DNA of 64,000 nucleotides, taken from positions 372,001 to 436,000 of the forward strand of contig NZ_CP049366.1 of the NCBI RefSeq assembly GCF_014058425.1, read 5' to 3'. Origin of the DNA: Companilactobacillus pabuli. Lineage in GTDB: Bacteria; Bacillota; Bacilli; Lactobacillales; Lactobacillaceae. The stretch's first letter is position 1, and every line of letters begins with the position of its first letter. The position numbers and the translations under genes are program-made. The notes beneath the pieces are model-generated. The model saw only the letters and a list, made by a program, of their open reading frames with translations, was not told the DNA's origin and ran no database searches. Below are positions 1-8,793 of this stretch, one piece after another.

Positions 1-1224
1 CATGGCACAGAAGAATGGGTAACGAAGTCTCAAGTTCACACCAAAGATTGCAGGTTCAGTAATTCCTAGTAAAGCTGAAACACCAGCTGAAGAAGCAAGT
101 CCTTTTTGCTTTTCGTTTTTAGAAATGAAGAAGACAGCCAGACAGGCGGCACCTTGAGCGGCGTTGGCCATTGAAGCGATTGGGAAGATGAAATCTCCAC
201 CGGTTTTGGCAATATTAGTTAATAATTGAGTTTCGATAGCAGGGAAACTTTGGTGCAATCCAGTAACTACGATAGGTGAGTAAAAAGTACCAAAGATAGC
301 CGTACCGATAAAGCCAGTTGTGTTGTACATCCAAACGATACCATTAGTTAAAGCATCGGATAATGTTCTCATAATTGGTCCGACACCGATGAAAGTCAAC
401 AAGCCAGTGATGATAACGGCAATTAACGGTGTAAAAATAAAATCGGGTGTAGCGGGCATGTGTTTGTGAAGCCATTTTTCAATGGTAGCGAGGATCCAAG
501 AAACAGCTAGAACAGGTAAAACTTGTCCTTGATATCCAGCTTGAGCGACGTTCATACCGAAGATATTCCAGTAAGTCATTTTGCCAGCAGCCATCACGTT
601 GGCAACGTCATAACCACTAACCAAACTAGGCATAACCATAGCCATACCAATAGCGGCACCAAGATAAGGATTACCACCAAAACGTTTCGTAGCGGAGAAT
701 CCAATTAAAATTGGCATGAAAGTAAATGGTGCAGAAGCTAGTAAGTTGATCAGTTCAGAAACACCTTTTAAGCCGGGGTACATTTGAACAACTGATTGAG
801 CTCCAAAGAGGTCTTGAGAGGTCAAAACATTGTTCAAGGCCATCAATAGACCACCAGCGACTAAAGCAGGAATCAATGGTACAAAAATATCAGAAAGAAG
901 TTTAACTAAAGCCATTACGGGGTTAGCTTTTTTGCCGTCAGTGGCAAGATTCTTTAAGTCGTCAGGTGTGACTTCTTTTAAGCCGGTTTTTTTGATGAAG
1001 AAATCGTAAACCTTATCAACATCCCCAGGTCCGATAATGATTTGATATTGACCATTGATACTGAAAGTACCTTTTACGTCATCATCATTGTCCAAACCTT
1101 TTTGATCGATTTTTTTAACATCTTTAACTACTAATCTCAATCGAGTAGCACAATGGGCGGCAGCAATTAAGTTATCTTTGCCAACGTATTTGATTACTCG
1201 ATCAGCAACTTGTTCATGATTCAT
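1..1224 (-). CDS. scrA: Sucrose-specific PTS transporter EIIBC (partial, C-terminus outside window)
   Basis: This gene phosphorylates sucrose while importing it, giving sucrose-6-phosphate for the divergent ScrB. The ORF starts at an ATG ending at 1224 behind a strong AGGAGG (1233-1238) and stays open to the window edge, so 408 residues are visible. An EIIB domain occupies about residues 1-90 with the phosphocysteine motif [10 protein letters not shown] (Cys25). A linker and a hydrophobic EIIC domain with many membrane segments follow from about residue 105. Members of this family are about 630-660 aa, often with a fused EIIA, so the rest lies outside. Sucrose specificity is inferred from the scrB-scrR neighbours; the PTS glucose/sucrose EIIBC assignment itself is secure. 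Confidence 0.93.
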   Translation of the reverse strand, partial: MNHEQVADRVIKYVGKDNLIAAAHCATRLRLVVKDVKKIDQKGLDNDDDVKGTFSINGQYQIIIGPGDVDKVYDFFIKKTGLKEVTPDDLKNLATDGKKANPVMALVKLLSDIFVPLIPALVAGGLLMALNNVLTSQDLFGAQSVVQMYPGLKGVSELINLLASAPFTFMPILIGFSATKRFGGNPYLGAAIGMAMVMPSLVSGYDVANVMAAGKMTYWNIFGMNVAQAGYQGQVLPVLAVSWILATIEKWLHKHMPATPDFIFTPLIAVIITGLLTFIGVGPIMRTLSDALTNGIVWMYNTTGFIGTAIFGTFYSPIVVTGLHQSFPAIETQLLTNIAKTGGDFIFPIASMANAAQGAACLAVFFISKNEKQKGLASSAGVSALLGITEPAIFGVNLRLRYPFFCAM

Positions 1225-1247
1225 GATGCGTTCCTCCTAAAAATTCA

Positions 1248-1261
1248 TGTAAGCGCTTTTT
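1248..1261 (-). promoter_or_regulatory. cre-like site in scrA leader
   Basis: TGTAAGCGCTTTTT matches 12 of 14 positions of the CcpA consensus TGWAANCGNTNWCA. It lies just downstream of the predicted scrA -10, where CcpA would act as a roadblock or repressor. The assignment is by consensus only. Confidence 0.5.
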
Positions 1262-1269
1262 GTAATTTA

Positions 1270-1307
1270 ATAATACATGCTTTTTCATAAATGTCAAACG
1301 TTTAACA
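1270..1307 (-). promoter_or_regulatory. scrA promoter with ScrR operator over the -35
   Basis: On the minus strand TTGACA (1297-1292) and TATTAT (1275-1270) are separated by 16 nt. The -35 is part of the near-palindrome TGTCAAACGTTTAACA (1292-1307), a LacI-family (ScrR-type) operator, so repressor binding would occlude RNA polymerase. Confidence 0.72.
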
Positions 1308-1370
1308 AAAATACTTTGATGCAATAAATAGTGATTTTTAAAGTGCTTAATGGAATAACATTACATTAAA

Positions 1371-1410
1371 TGTCAAACGATTGACAATTTTATATAAAAA
1401 CGGTTACAAT
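1371..1410 (+). promoter_or_regulatory. scrB promoter with ScrR operator over the -35
   Basis: The operator TGTCAAACGATTGACA (1371-1386) has perfect 6-bp arms around a CG centre. Its right arm is the -35 TTGACA (1381-1386), followed after 18 nt by the -10 TACAAT (1405-1410). It is the sister of the operator at 1292-1307. The pair fits coordinated repression of both divergent transcripts by the ScrR encoded at 2882. Confidence 0.75.
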
Positions 1411-1442
1411 GATAACTAATCAAGGAAAGTCGAGTTAGAACA

Positions 1443-2870
1443 ATGATTACAGAATGGACGACAAAATTAAGATACTTACCATATAAGGATTGGTCTACAA
1501 AACAAATCGCTGAAATCAAAAATAATATTGCTAATTCTCACTGGCGCTTGGGTTATCACATTCAACCTAGTACCGGATTGATGAATGACCCCAATGGTTT
1601 TTCTTATTTTAACAATCAATGGCATTTGTTTTATCAATCATTTCCTTACGGACCAGTGCATGGTTTGAAAAATTGGACCCACTTAACTTCTAACGATTTG
1701 GTAAATTGGCAAGATCACGGGCCAATATTATTGCCTGGGGATGCTCAAGATAGTCACGGCGCTTATTCTGGTTCAGGTATCGTTGTTGATGACAAATTAT
1801 TCTTAATGTATACCGGAAATGTCAGAGATAAAGACTGGGTCAGACATCCTAAACAAGATGGTGCCTGGTTAGATAGGAATAATCAGCTACAAAAAATTGC
1901 TACACCATTAATTGATCAAGTTAAATCAGGTTTTACTGATCATTTTCGTGACCCCCAAATTATTGAACACGACGGCCAGTATTATTGCTTGATAGGTGCT
2001 AGAAAAAAAGATGACACTGGACACGTCTTAGTTTATCAAGCACCAAAAGTCACGGGACCTTGGTCATACAAGGCGGAATTGAAATTTACTGATAAACCAA
2101 TGGGTTACATGATTGAATGTCCGAATTTAGTCTTCATCGATGATAAACCAATTTTGATTTTTTGTCCCCAAGGAATTTCCCAAGGCATTTTGAAGCATCA
2201 AAACATTTATCCAAATGCCTATGTGGTCGGAGAAAGTTTTGATTGGGACAAATTTGAATTCATCAATCCTTCAACTGTCAAAAATTTAGACGAAGGATTC
2301 GATATTTATGCAACTCAAGCATTCAATGCTCCTGACGGCCGGGTTTTATCGATCAGTTGGATTGGATTGCCTGATACGACTTATCCAAGCGATGTCGAAG
2401 GCTGGGCACATTGTTACAGCTTAGTTAAAGAACTAAAACTTGTGGGGGGACGACTTTACCAACAACCAGTAGTGGAAAACAATCAATTAGTCGAAGCAAC
2501 TATCGACTCAAAAGAAATTTCACCTCAGACAAAAATTTCAGCTACAGTCAGTGGTTTAGAGGGAATCATTGCTATCACAACTGAAAAGGACGAGGAAATA
2601 AAAATAATTATCGATGCTCCTAATGGTAAAATATTAGTTAATCGCACCAAAGCAGGAATTCCTTTTGCAACTGACTTTGGCACAACTAGAAGCGCTAAAG
2701 TAATGAATGATATTAAACAAGTAGATTTGTATTTGGATAATACTGTTTTTGAATTGTACGTCAATAATGGCGAATTGGTTTTCACAGGTAGAATTTTCCC
2801 AGAAGGAAAAAAATTCTTCGTGGAATCTGACTTACCAATCACAAAACAGCGGTTAAAGAAGATTTATTGA
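1443..2870 (+). CDS. scrB: Sucrose-6-phosphate hydrolase (GH32)
   Basis: This enzyme cleaves sucrose-6-phosphate from the PTS into glucose-6-phosphate and fructose in the cytoplasm. The 475-aa length is normal for bacterial SacA/ScrB. GH32 motifs are present: MNDPNG with the nucleophile Asp49, FRDP around residues 168-171 (transition-state Asp170) and ECP at 225-227 (acid/base Glu225). A beta-sandwich C-terminal half follows, and no signal peptide is seen. The ATG has only a weak upstream AAGGAAAG. scrR begins 11 nt after its stop, indicating a scrBR operon divergent from scrA. Confidence 0.95.
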   Translation: MITEWTTKLRYLPYKDWSTKQIAEIKNNIANSHWRLGYHIQPSTGLMNDPNGFSYFNNQWHLFYQSFPYGPVHGLKNWTHLTSNDLVNWQDHGPILLPGDAQDSHGAYSGSGIVVDDKLFLMYTGNVRDKDWVRHPKQDGAWLDRNNQLQKIATPLIDQVKSGFTDHFRDPQIIEHDGQYYCLIGARKKDDTGHVLVYQAPKVTGPWSYKAELKFTDKPMGYMIECPNLVFIDDKPILIFCPQGISQGILKHQNIYPNAYVVGESFDWDKFEFINPSTVKNLDEGFDIYATQAFNAPDGRVLSISWIGLPDTTYPSDVEGWAHCYSLVKELKLVGGRLYQQPVVENNQLVEATIDSKEISPQTKISATVSGLEGIIAITTEKDEEIKIIIDAPNGKILVNRTKAGIPFATDFGTTRSAKVMNDIKQVDLYLDNTVFELYVNNGELVFTGRIFPEGKKFFVESDLPITKQRLKKIY

Positions 2871-2881
2871 GAGGATAGATT

Positions 2882-3862
2882 ATGGCGACACTAGATGACA
2901 TTGCAAGACTAGCTGGGGTATCAGCAACGACCGTTTCACGAGTAATCAACAATTATGGTTCTTTATCAGAGAAAACGAAGACAAAAGTTTTTTCAGCGAT
3001 GCAAGAACTCAATTATCAACCCAATAGTTTAGCTCGCTCACTGAAAGGTAAGAAAACTCAATTGATTGGCGTAATTTTACCTGGTGTCAGCAATCCGTTC
3101 TTTGGACAAATGGTGCAAGAGATTGAAGACCAACTGTTCAAAAAAGGTTTCAAAATGATTCTTTGTAACGCCGGAAACGATGCTCGAAAGGAAAGAGATT
3201 ACTTGCGAATGTTGATGGCAAATCGAGTTGACGGAATAATTGCCGGTTCGCACAATTTGGGAATTGAGGAATACCAAAAGGTCGGGCTACCAATTATTTC
3301 CTTTGACCGCTACTTGTCAGACAACGTTCCTATTGTCAGTTCGGATAATTATCAGGGTGGACAACTAGCTGCTCAATCGTTGATCAGTAGTGGCAGTAAA
3401 AATCCGCAAATCATCACTGGTTCTAATCGTCCTAATAGTCCAACAAATTCTCGTTTGACTGGATTCAAAGACGTCTTGGAAAAGCATGATTTATCCTACA
3501 ATTTGATTGAATTGCCATTCAGTTCATCGCCAAATATTAAAAGTCTCAAAATCAAAGAATTATTGACCAATAAAAAAATCGACGGTATTTTTTGTACCGA
3601 CGACTTAACAGCTTTGTTAGTTAAACAACAAGCTCAAGCGCTGAATTTACAAATCCCAACCGATATTCGTTTAGTTGGTTATGACGGGACTAATTTCATC
3701 CAAAACTACCATCCCGAATTGACAACTATCATGCAGCCGATTACTGATATCGTAACGATGATGATCGATTTATTGTTGAAACGCATTGATGATCCAGATT
3801 GTCAGTTGGAAAAAAATTACGTTTTGCCTGTTAAGTTGATTACTGGTGCGACAACTATTTAA
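2882..3862 (+). CDS. scrR: LacI-family sucrose operon repressor
   Basis: This is the local transcriptional repressor of the sucrose genes. The N-terminal helix-turn-helix (TLDDIARLAGVSATTVSRV, residues 3-21) and hinge LARSLKG are typical of LacI/GalR proteins. A periplasmic-binding-protein-like effector domain fills the remainder of 326 aa. It is the second gene of the scrBR operon. The two LacI-type palindromes in the scrA-scrB intergenic region are its likely targets. Its natural terminator downstream is disrupted by an IS element. Confidence 0.9.
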   Translation: MATLDDIARLAGVSATTVSRVINNYGSLSEKTKTKVFSAMQELNYQPNSLARSLKGKKTQLIGVILPGVSNPFFGQMVQEIEDQLFKKGFKMILCNAGNDARKERDYLRMLMANRVDGIIAGSHNLGIEEYQKVGLPIISFDRYLSDNVPIVSSDNYQGGQLAAQSLISSGSKNPQIITGSNRPNSPTNSRLTGFKDVLEKHDLSYNLIELPFSSSPNIKSLKIKELLTNKKIDGIFCTDDLTALLVKQQAQALNLQIPTDIRLVGYDGTNFIQNYHPELTTIMQPITDIVTMMIDLLLKRIDDPDCQLEKNYVLPVKLITGATTI

Positions 3863-3868
3863 CACAGC

Positions 3869-3898
3869 AAAAAAGCCTTGTGGACTGAATTCCACAGG
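3869..3898 (+). terminator. Left part of the scrR/rlmCD terminator, broken by an IS
   Basis: AAAAAAGCCTTGTGGA (3869-3884), loop CTGAAT and the start of the right arm TCCACAGG (3891-3898) remain here. The rest of the right arm, GGCTTTTTT, is at 5339-5347 on the other side of the IS. Rejoining them (removing the IS and one AGG copy) gives a 16-bp stem with one G-U pair and T-tracts on both strands, i.e. a bidirectional terminator. What remains next to scrR is only a short 6-bp hairpin without a T-tract. Confidence 0.75.
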
Positions 3899-3948
3899 TG
3901 AACTGAACCCCATAAGTTGGAGTAATCCAAACTTATGAGGTTCTTTTT

Positions 3949-4440
3949 ATGTTTTCAAAAGAAATTAAAATTAAGGTAGTTCTTGATTATCTTTCAGGTA
4001 AAAGCTACACGTCTATCACTAGAAAGTACGGTATCAAAGGCTCCGCAACTATTTATCATTGGGTACGTTTGTTCAAAGAATTTGGAGTTGAAGGGCTCAC
4101 CAACAATTACTCAAAGACTTTCTATGATTATTCGTTTAAAATCAAAGTAATAACTTGGCGAGTCGATCATAGAGCATCATATCCAGTAACTGCTAAAAGA
4201 TATAAGATCCGTAATCCTACGACAATCTGGCAATGGGAACGAGATCTTGAATCGGGTCGCCTAAAACCAAATGATAGGCGGTCTGGGAAAATGACTGATA
4301 AAAAACCACGTACGGCAGAAGAACTTAAACATTTAGAAGAAGAGAATCGTCGGCTTAAGATACGGGTAGCTTACTTGGAAAAATTGCATGCCTTAACTCA
4401 GAAGAAGAAAAACTCTCAAATCAAGAAAAAGCACAAATAA
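3949..4440 (+). CDS. IS3-family transposase OrfA
   Basis: This is the DNA-binding subunit of the IS150-type transposase. Two helix-turn-helix segments (about residues 1-60 and 65-100) are followed by a leucine-zipper-like stretch, EELKHLEEENRRLKIRVAYL, at about 125-145. The C-terminus is Lys-rich. The ORF ends inside the region where the orfB frame is already open, so an OrfAB fusion is probably made by a -1 ribosomal slip in the A-rich tract. Candidate heptamers are at 4407-4413 (GAAAAAC) or 4425-4431 (GAAAAAG); the exact site is not certain. Confidence 0.88.
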   Translation: MFSKEIKIKVVLDYLSGKSYTSITRKYGIKGSATIYHWVRLFKEFGVEGLTNNYSKTFYDYSFKIKVITWRVDHRASYPVTAKRYKIRNPTTIWQWERDLESGRLKPNDRRSGKMTDKKPRTAEELKHLEEENRRLKIRVAYLEKLHALTQKKKNSQIKKKHK

Positions 4441-4472
4441 TAAATGAGTTAAGGCAAGAATTCAACGAACCC

Positions 4473-5306
4473 TTGGCAATCATATTAGAAGTCGTAAACA
4501 TGTCCAGTAGTAGTTACCATTATTCACAGAGCCATTCTTACAAGTCATATCCAGAAGAGCTAGTGTCTGAAATCAAATCAATTCGTACAGAGTATAAAGA
4601 CTATGGATATCGCAGTGTAACAATGGAACTTCATAACCGTGGGATCAAGGCCAATCATAAATTAGTTCTTAAAATAATGAACAAACACGGACTCCTTTGT
4701 CATGCCTTTGATAGAAAAACTAGAAAATATAATTCTTATAAAGGAAATGTTGGCAAAAGAGCCAAGAACAAACTAAACAGAAGGTTTATTACCGATAGAC
4801 CCTTTCAGAAGATCACTACCGATGTTACTGAACTTCGCTGGGGTAATGGGACCACATCAGAAAGAGCATATTTTACGGCATTCATGGATATGTACAGTGA
4901 TGAGGTCATCAGTTGGAATATAAGTCTTCATCCTAACGTCGAATTCGTTACAGATACATTGGATGCGTTGATTGAGAGATTACCAGAACTGCCTTACCGA
5001 ATGACGATACATTCTGATCAAGGATTTCAGTATCAAAACTATGAGTATGTATCTAGACTAAAGAAAAATCGCATCATCCAAAGCATGAGTCGCAAAGCAA
5101 CATGCTTGGATAATGCGATAATGGAAAGTTTCTTTCACATTTTAAAAGTAGGAACTGTACATAACAACGAGTACAGTTCATATGAACATTTGAAAGAGGA
5201 AATATCCAAATATATCTACTACTACAACAATAAACGAATAAAAGCAAAATTGGCCGGAAAGACCCCGGTAGAATACCGAAATCTTTCCGACCGACTTATT
5301 GCTTAA
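4473..5306 (+). CDS. IS3-family transposase OrfB (DDE integrase)
   Basis: This is the catalytic subunit with an rve/integrase core. An HTH_21-like N-terminus (YGYRSVTMEL) precedes the DDE triad: Asp in TTDVTELRWG, Asp in IHSDQGFQY and Glu in CLDNAIMESFF. The TTG at 4473 is simply the first possible start. The frame is open much further upstream, through the orfA end, and encodes an EEEKLSNQEKAQIINELRQE-like segment typical of OrfB N-termini. Synthesis by -1 frameshift as OrfAB is therefore more likely than independent initiation. Confidence 0.88.
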   Translation: MAIILEVVNMSSSSYHYSQSHSYKSYPEELVSEIKSIRTEYKDYGYRSVTMELHNRGIKANHKLVLKIMNKHGLLCHAFDRKTRKYNSYKGNVGKRAKNKLNRRFITDRPFQKITTDVTELRWGNGTTSERAYFTAFMDMYSDEVISWNISLHPNVEFVTDTLDALIERLPELPYRMTIHSDQGFQYQNYEYVSRLKKNRIIQSMSRKATCLDNAIMESFFHILKVGTVHNNEYSSYEHLKEEISKYIYYYNNKRIKAKLAGKTPVEYRNLSDRLIA

Positions 5307-5348
5307 AATAAACTCCAATTAATGGGGTTCACTTCAAGGGCTTTTTTG

Positions 5349-6731
5349 TTAGCGTCTAATTAGCTTAACAACTGTTTCAACATGAGGAGTTTGTGGGAAC
5401 ATATCAACTGGTTGTAAGTAAACTACACGATATGAATCGGACAAACGAACTAGATCTTTTGCCAAAGTTGAAGGGTTACATGATACGTAAACTAGTTTGT
5501 TAACGGGATTGCGTGTCAAAGTTGTTAATAGTTTGTTATCAAGTCCAGTTCTTGGTGGATCGACGACAATAGCGTTAACTTCTTTGCCTTCTTTTAAAAG
5601 CTTTGGATAAATTTCATCAGCTGAACCAACGTAATAGTCAGTGTTGTCGACTTTATTTAACTTAGCATTTTCTTTGGCATCTTCAATCGCTTCAGGGATG
5701 ATTTCGATACCGTAGACGTGTTTTACCTTGTTAGCCATTGTGATACCAATTGTCCCAACGCCACAGTAAGCATCTAACAAGACATCACGTTGATTAGGTT
5801 CTAAGGCTTCGTTGACTAAATCGTAAAGTCGGTCAGTTTGAAGTGAGTTTAGCTGCAAGAAAGCTCTAGGTGAGAAGTTAAATAGGTAACCATTGATGTC
5901 TTCTTGTAAGTATTTGTCACCCCATAAAAGTTTAGTTTCATCGCCCCAAACGCCAGCTTTGTCTTCTTTGTTGATATTTTGAGAAATTGAACTAACTTCC
6001 GGAATTTCTTCTTGAATACGTTCAATCAATTGGTGCTCTTTGATGAACTTAGGTGAGCGAGTGATGAAAGTAACTTGTAATTGGTTAAATTCAACTGATT
6101 CACGAATAACGATCATGCTCAAGATACCAGATTTAGTTTCCGGATTGAAAACAGGAATTTCTAAGTCTTTGACCATTTGAACGATTTTTCTCATCGCTGA
6201 CATAGTTAAGTCCATTTGAGTTGGCATTTCTTCTAGATCAACCAATTCTTGGGTACCAGTTTTGTACAAACCACAACGAATTTCACCATCGATCTCTTGG
6301 ATAGGAAATTGGGCTTTGTTACGGTATTTTTCTTGTTGAACTGAGGCCGCAGTTGGTTTGATCATGTATTTTTGATAAGCGTAAGGCTTATACTTGTCGA
6401 GTGATTCGCGTAAAATGTTGGCTTTGAAGTGAAGTTGTTCTTTGTATTTGATGTGGGCAAATTCTAGTCCACCAACTTCATCAGCCAATTTAGGTGTATC
6501 AGGATTTCTGAAGTGAGAAGCTTTTCTAATTTTGTGAATACGACCATTTAAGAAACGTTCGTGAACATCAGTAACTTCGCAGACGATGACATCTTCCGGC
6601 ACCGCTTTTGGAACGAAGACGATAACGTGTTTGAAGAAACCAATCCCTTCACCATTGATTCCGATACGTTTGATAGTTAATGGAAATCTATCACCGACTT
6701 TTAATTCTTGCGTAATATTATTTGTATGCAT
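5349..6731 (-). CDS. rlmCD: 23S rRNA (uracil-C5)-methyltransferase RlmCD
   Basis: This SAM-dependent enzyme makes 5-methyluridine in 23S rRNA; in Firmicutes one RlmCD-type protein usually modifies both sites. The 460-aa protein has an N-terminal TRAM domain (VGDRFPLTIKRIGINGEGIGF), the SAM motif LLDAYCGVGTIGI and the catalytic VYVSCNPSTLAKDL with its nucleophilic Cys. Start ATG at 6731 follows AAAGGAA. It is divergent from recX. Its downstream bidirectional terminator is disrupted by the IS element at 3899-5336. Confidence 0.92.
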   Translation of the reverse strand: MHTNNITQELKVGDRFPLTIKRIGINGEGIGFFKHVIVFVPKAVPEDVIVCEVTDVHERFLNGRIHKIRKASHFRNPDTPKLADEVGGLEFAHIKYKEQLHFKANILRESLDKYKPYAYQKYMIKPTAASVQQEKYRNKAQFPIQEIDGEIRCGLYKTGTQELVDLEEMPTQMDLTMSAMRKIVQMVKDLEIPVFNPETKSGILSMIVIRESVEFNQLQVTFITRSPKFIKEHQLIERIQEEIPEVSSISQNINKEDKAGVWGDETKLLWGDKYLQEDINGYLFNFSPRAFLQLNSLQTDRLYDLVNEALEPNQRDVLLDAYCGVGTIGITMANKVKHVYGIEIIPEAIEDAKENAKLNKVDNTDYYVGSADEIYPKLLKEGKEVNAIVVDPPRTGLDNKLLTTLTRNPVNKLVYVSCNPSTLAKDLVRLSDSYRVVYLQPVDMFPQTPHVETVVKLIRR

Positions 6732-6797
6732 TATTTTTCCTTTGAATGATTTTGAGATAAACTACTAATGAGTATAACATGGTGAGGTAGAAAAACA

Positions 6798-7574
6798 TTG
6801 GCAAAAGTAACGAAGATTCAAGCACAAAAACGAAAAGGACGCTATAATGTCTTTCTTGATGGACAGTATGCGTTTCCAGTAGCAGAGACGACTTTGATTG
6901 AATTTCGCCTGATGAATGGGGTCGAATTGACTGACGGTCAAATCAAAGAAATCAAAGATCGTGAAAACGTCAATAAAGCTTATGGTGATGCGGTCAATTA
7001 TTTGAGCTACCAGTTGCGAACAGAAAAAGAAATCAAAGATTACCTCTACAAAAAAGAATATCATCGTGATGCCGTTGATGATGTCATAGCTAGACTAGAA
7101 AAACTGCATTACTTAGATGATGGGAATTACGCTAAAAGTTTTATCAATACACAATTACGGACGACTGCAAATGGTCCTAAAATCATCGAACAAAAACTTC
7201 ACCACAAAGGTGTACCTGATAACATAATTCAAGATAAATTGTTTGAAATCGATGAAGACACTTTGATTGAGAATGCGACTGATTTTGCTAAGAAACAAGC
7301 TCGCAAACAAAAGCGGGCTTCATTTTCACAGATGCTGACGAAGATTAAACAAGGACTCTATCAAAAAGGCTATAATAACGAGATTATCGAAGAAGCTCTT
7401 AAAGATTTAGAGTTAGAACCAGATGAAGATGATGAGTTAGAAAAATTACGCAAGTTGGTCCAAAAAGTTGAACATAGATATGATAAACCAGAAAAATTGA
7501 TCAAGTATTTAATGACCAAAGGTTTCCACTTTGATGAGATAAAGAAAGTTTTGTCTGAAGATTCTGATGACTAG
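6798..7574 (+). CDS. recX: Regulatory protein RecX
   Basis: RecX binds RecA filaments and modulates recombinase activity. The 258-aa protein has the three-helix RecX repeats (YLSYQLRTEKEIKDYLYKKE, AKSFINTQLRTTANGPKII and KKGFHFDEIKKVL-like segments), a length typical for lactobacilli. The start is TTG at 6798 behind GGTGAGG (6781-6787); no ATG lies nearby in frame. It is transcribed divergently from rlmCD across 66 bp. Confidence 0.9.
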   Translation: MAKVTKIQAQKRKGRYNVFLDGQYAFPVAETTLIEFRLMNGVELTDGQIKEIKDRENVNKAYGDAVNYLSYQLRTEKEIKDYLYKKEYHRDAVDDVIARLEKLHYLDDGNYAKSFINTQLRTTANGPKIIEQKLHHKGVPDNIIQDKLFEIDEDTLIENATDFAKKQARKQKRASFSQMLTKIKQGLYQKGYNNEIIEEALKDLELEPDEDDELEKLRKLVQKVEHRYDKPEKLIKYLMTKGFHFDEIKKVLSEDSDD

Positions 7575-7581
7575 GTTAAAT

Positions 7582-7751
7582 ATGCCGTCGTCCGCAAAAG
7601 CCCTGTGATTGGCTGGAGAATGTCGACACCACTTTGAACCAATACATGAACCAAAGGCGTATTGTTTCAAAGCTGGGTCTTCTACTAAGCAACAAGTTGC
7701 TAAAGTAGAATTTGGCGGCTGAGCCATCACAGGGCTTTTGCTCCCGACTAG
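7582..7751 (-). repeat. Structured intergenic repeat, copy A
   Basis: This ~170-bp element has a perfect 16-bp outer stem (7594-7609 with 7726-7741, GCAAAAGCCCTGTGAT). It also has an inner hairpin around ACTAAGCAACAAGTTGCTAAAGT and conserved ends (ATGCCGTCGTC outer, GCTCCCGACTAG inner). Its reverse complement aligns with copy B (7917-8081) and with copies C and D near 30 kb. Single-stranded motifs are conserved whereas stem sequences differ. No plausible protein is encoded. Read in the motif orientation (GTCGGGAG first) it lies on the minus strand. Confidence 0.85.
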
Positions 7752-7916
7752 ATTTCAATTTTTATTTAGATAGGATCAGACACGTGCTTTTTGAATTCTA
7801 TTCTTTTACACTAACAAAAAAGAAAATATTACTAGAAACACAGCAATATAATGCGATTCCAATGATAACTTCTATTAATTCTCTGAAGTAGCTTATATAA
7901 AGATAGAAATAACTAT
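7752..7916. other. AT-rich spacer between repeat copies A and B
   Basis: This non-coding spacer of about 165 bp lies between two inverted structured repeats. I see no ORF and no strong promoter or terminator in it. Confidence 0.5.
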
Positions 7917-8081
7917 CTAGTCGGGAGCGAGGTACTGGAAAATGCTCAGCCGCCAAATTGTCCTTAGCGATTTATCGCTTAGGACAAGACCAATCTTGGA
8001 GACAATTCTTGGTCTTGGAATTGGCTTCAAGTTGCGTCGGCAGCGTTCCAGCGTTTTCCAGTGCCGAACGGACGACGGCAT
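7917..8081 (+). repeat. Structured intergenic repeat, copy B
   Basis: This copy is in inverted orientation to copy A. It begins CTAGTCGGGAGC and ends GACGACGGCAT. The outer stem GGTACTGGAAAATGCT (about 7929-7944) pairs with AGCGTTTTCCAGTGCC near the 3' end through two G-U pairs. The first inner hairpin is CCTTAGCGATTTATCGCTTAGG and the second CAAGACCAATCTTGG...CTTGGTCTTG. It shares GGAATTGGCTT(C/A)AAGTTGCG with copy C. Confidence 0.85.
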
Positions 8082-8198
8082 CTTAACCCTAATCAAACTT
8101 AAGAATAAACTATATTTAATAACGATATCTTTTAATCGTTTCACAGCTCTGTTATAATTTTTTTGGATAAGAATTAGATTTGAGAAAGCTGGTAAGTT

Positions 8199-8732
8199 AT
8201 GCAGATTCCTAGAGAAGGGGATTACGTAGCAATCCAGAGTTATAAGCATGATGGTCATTTACATCGTACTTGGCGTGAAACAATGGTGCTAAAGACAAGT
8301 GAAAACGAAATTATTGGTTGTAATGAGAACACTCTTGTCACAGAAGCAGATGGACGTCGTTGGGTAACAAGAGAGCCCGCACTGGTCTATTTTCATAGGA
8401 AATATTGGTTCAATATTATCGCTATGATAAGAGATAGTGGGGTATCTTATTACTGCAATCTAGCGACCCCATTTGCTTTAGACAAAGAGGCCATCAAATA
8501 TATTGATTACGATTTAGATGTTAAGGTTTTCCCAGATGGGGAGAAAAGATTACTCGATGTAGATGAATATGCCGCACACAGTAAGATGTGGAATTATCCA
8601 CCTGAAATAGATACGATTTTACATTATAATGTCGACGTTTTAATTGATTGGATCGATAAAGGCAAAGGACCATTTTCACAGGCTTATGTTGATCTTTGGA
8701 TGCAAAGATACAAGGAACTGTCACACCATTAG
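8199..8732 (+). CDS. DUF402 nucleoside tri/diphosphate phosphatase (Ntdp/UPF0374 family)
   Basis: This cytoplasmic protein of the DUF402/UPF0374 family has characterised members that hydrolyse nucleoside tri- and diphosphates with divalent metal. The 177-aa length is the family norm. Typical segments are visible: [14 protein letters not shown] at the N-terminus, the Tyr/Phe-rich [12 protein letters not shown], and the acidic [15 protein letters not shown] followed by [14 protein letters not shown] (8153-8158) upstream may be its -10. A terminator at 8751-8777 follows. Confidence 0.88.
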   Translation: MQIPREGDYVAIQSYKHDGHLHRTWRETMVLKTSENEIIGCNENTLVTEADGRRWVTREPALVYFHRKYWFNIIAMIRDSGVSYYCNLATPFALDKEAIKYIDYDLDVKVFPDGEKRLLDVDEYAAHSKMWNYPPEIDTILHYNVDVLIDWIDKGKGPFSQAYVDLWMQRYKELSHH

Positions 8733-8750
8733 GATTGCTATATCCTGATT

Positions 8751-8777
8751 AGGCTGCCGTAATGGTAGTCTTTTTTT
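8751..8777 (+). terminator. Intrinsic terminator after the DUF402 gene
   Basis: GGCTGCC and GGTAGTC pair with G-U wobbles around GTAAT and are followed by seven T. Confidence 0.75.
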
Positions 8778-8793
8778 GTATAAGGAGATAATT

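Larger units (their letters stand above)
3899..5336 (+). mobile_element. IS3-family (IS150-type) insertion sequence, 1438 bp
   Basis: The element is bounded by 25-bp imperfect terminal inverted repeats (3899-3923 and 5312-5336, 22 of 25 positions matching), starting TGAA and ending TTCA. It is flanked by a 3-bp direct repeat AGG (3896-3898 and 5337-5339), the usual target duplication size of this family. It carries orfA (HTH/zipper) and orfB (DDE integrase) in overlapping frames. It looks intact. It interrupted the terminator between scrR and rlmCD. Confidence 0.9.

Noticed and set aside
523-708. Short plus-strand ORF opposite scrA
   Set aside because: It lies wholly antisense to the clear PTS EIIBC frame, has no RBS and low-complexity His/Thr content.
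7576-8258. Several small ORFs in the 7.6-8.2 kb intergenic region
   Set aside because: They are created by the palindromic repeats A and B; translations differ between copies while stems and motifs are kept, so selection is on structure, not protein.
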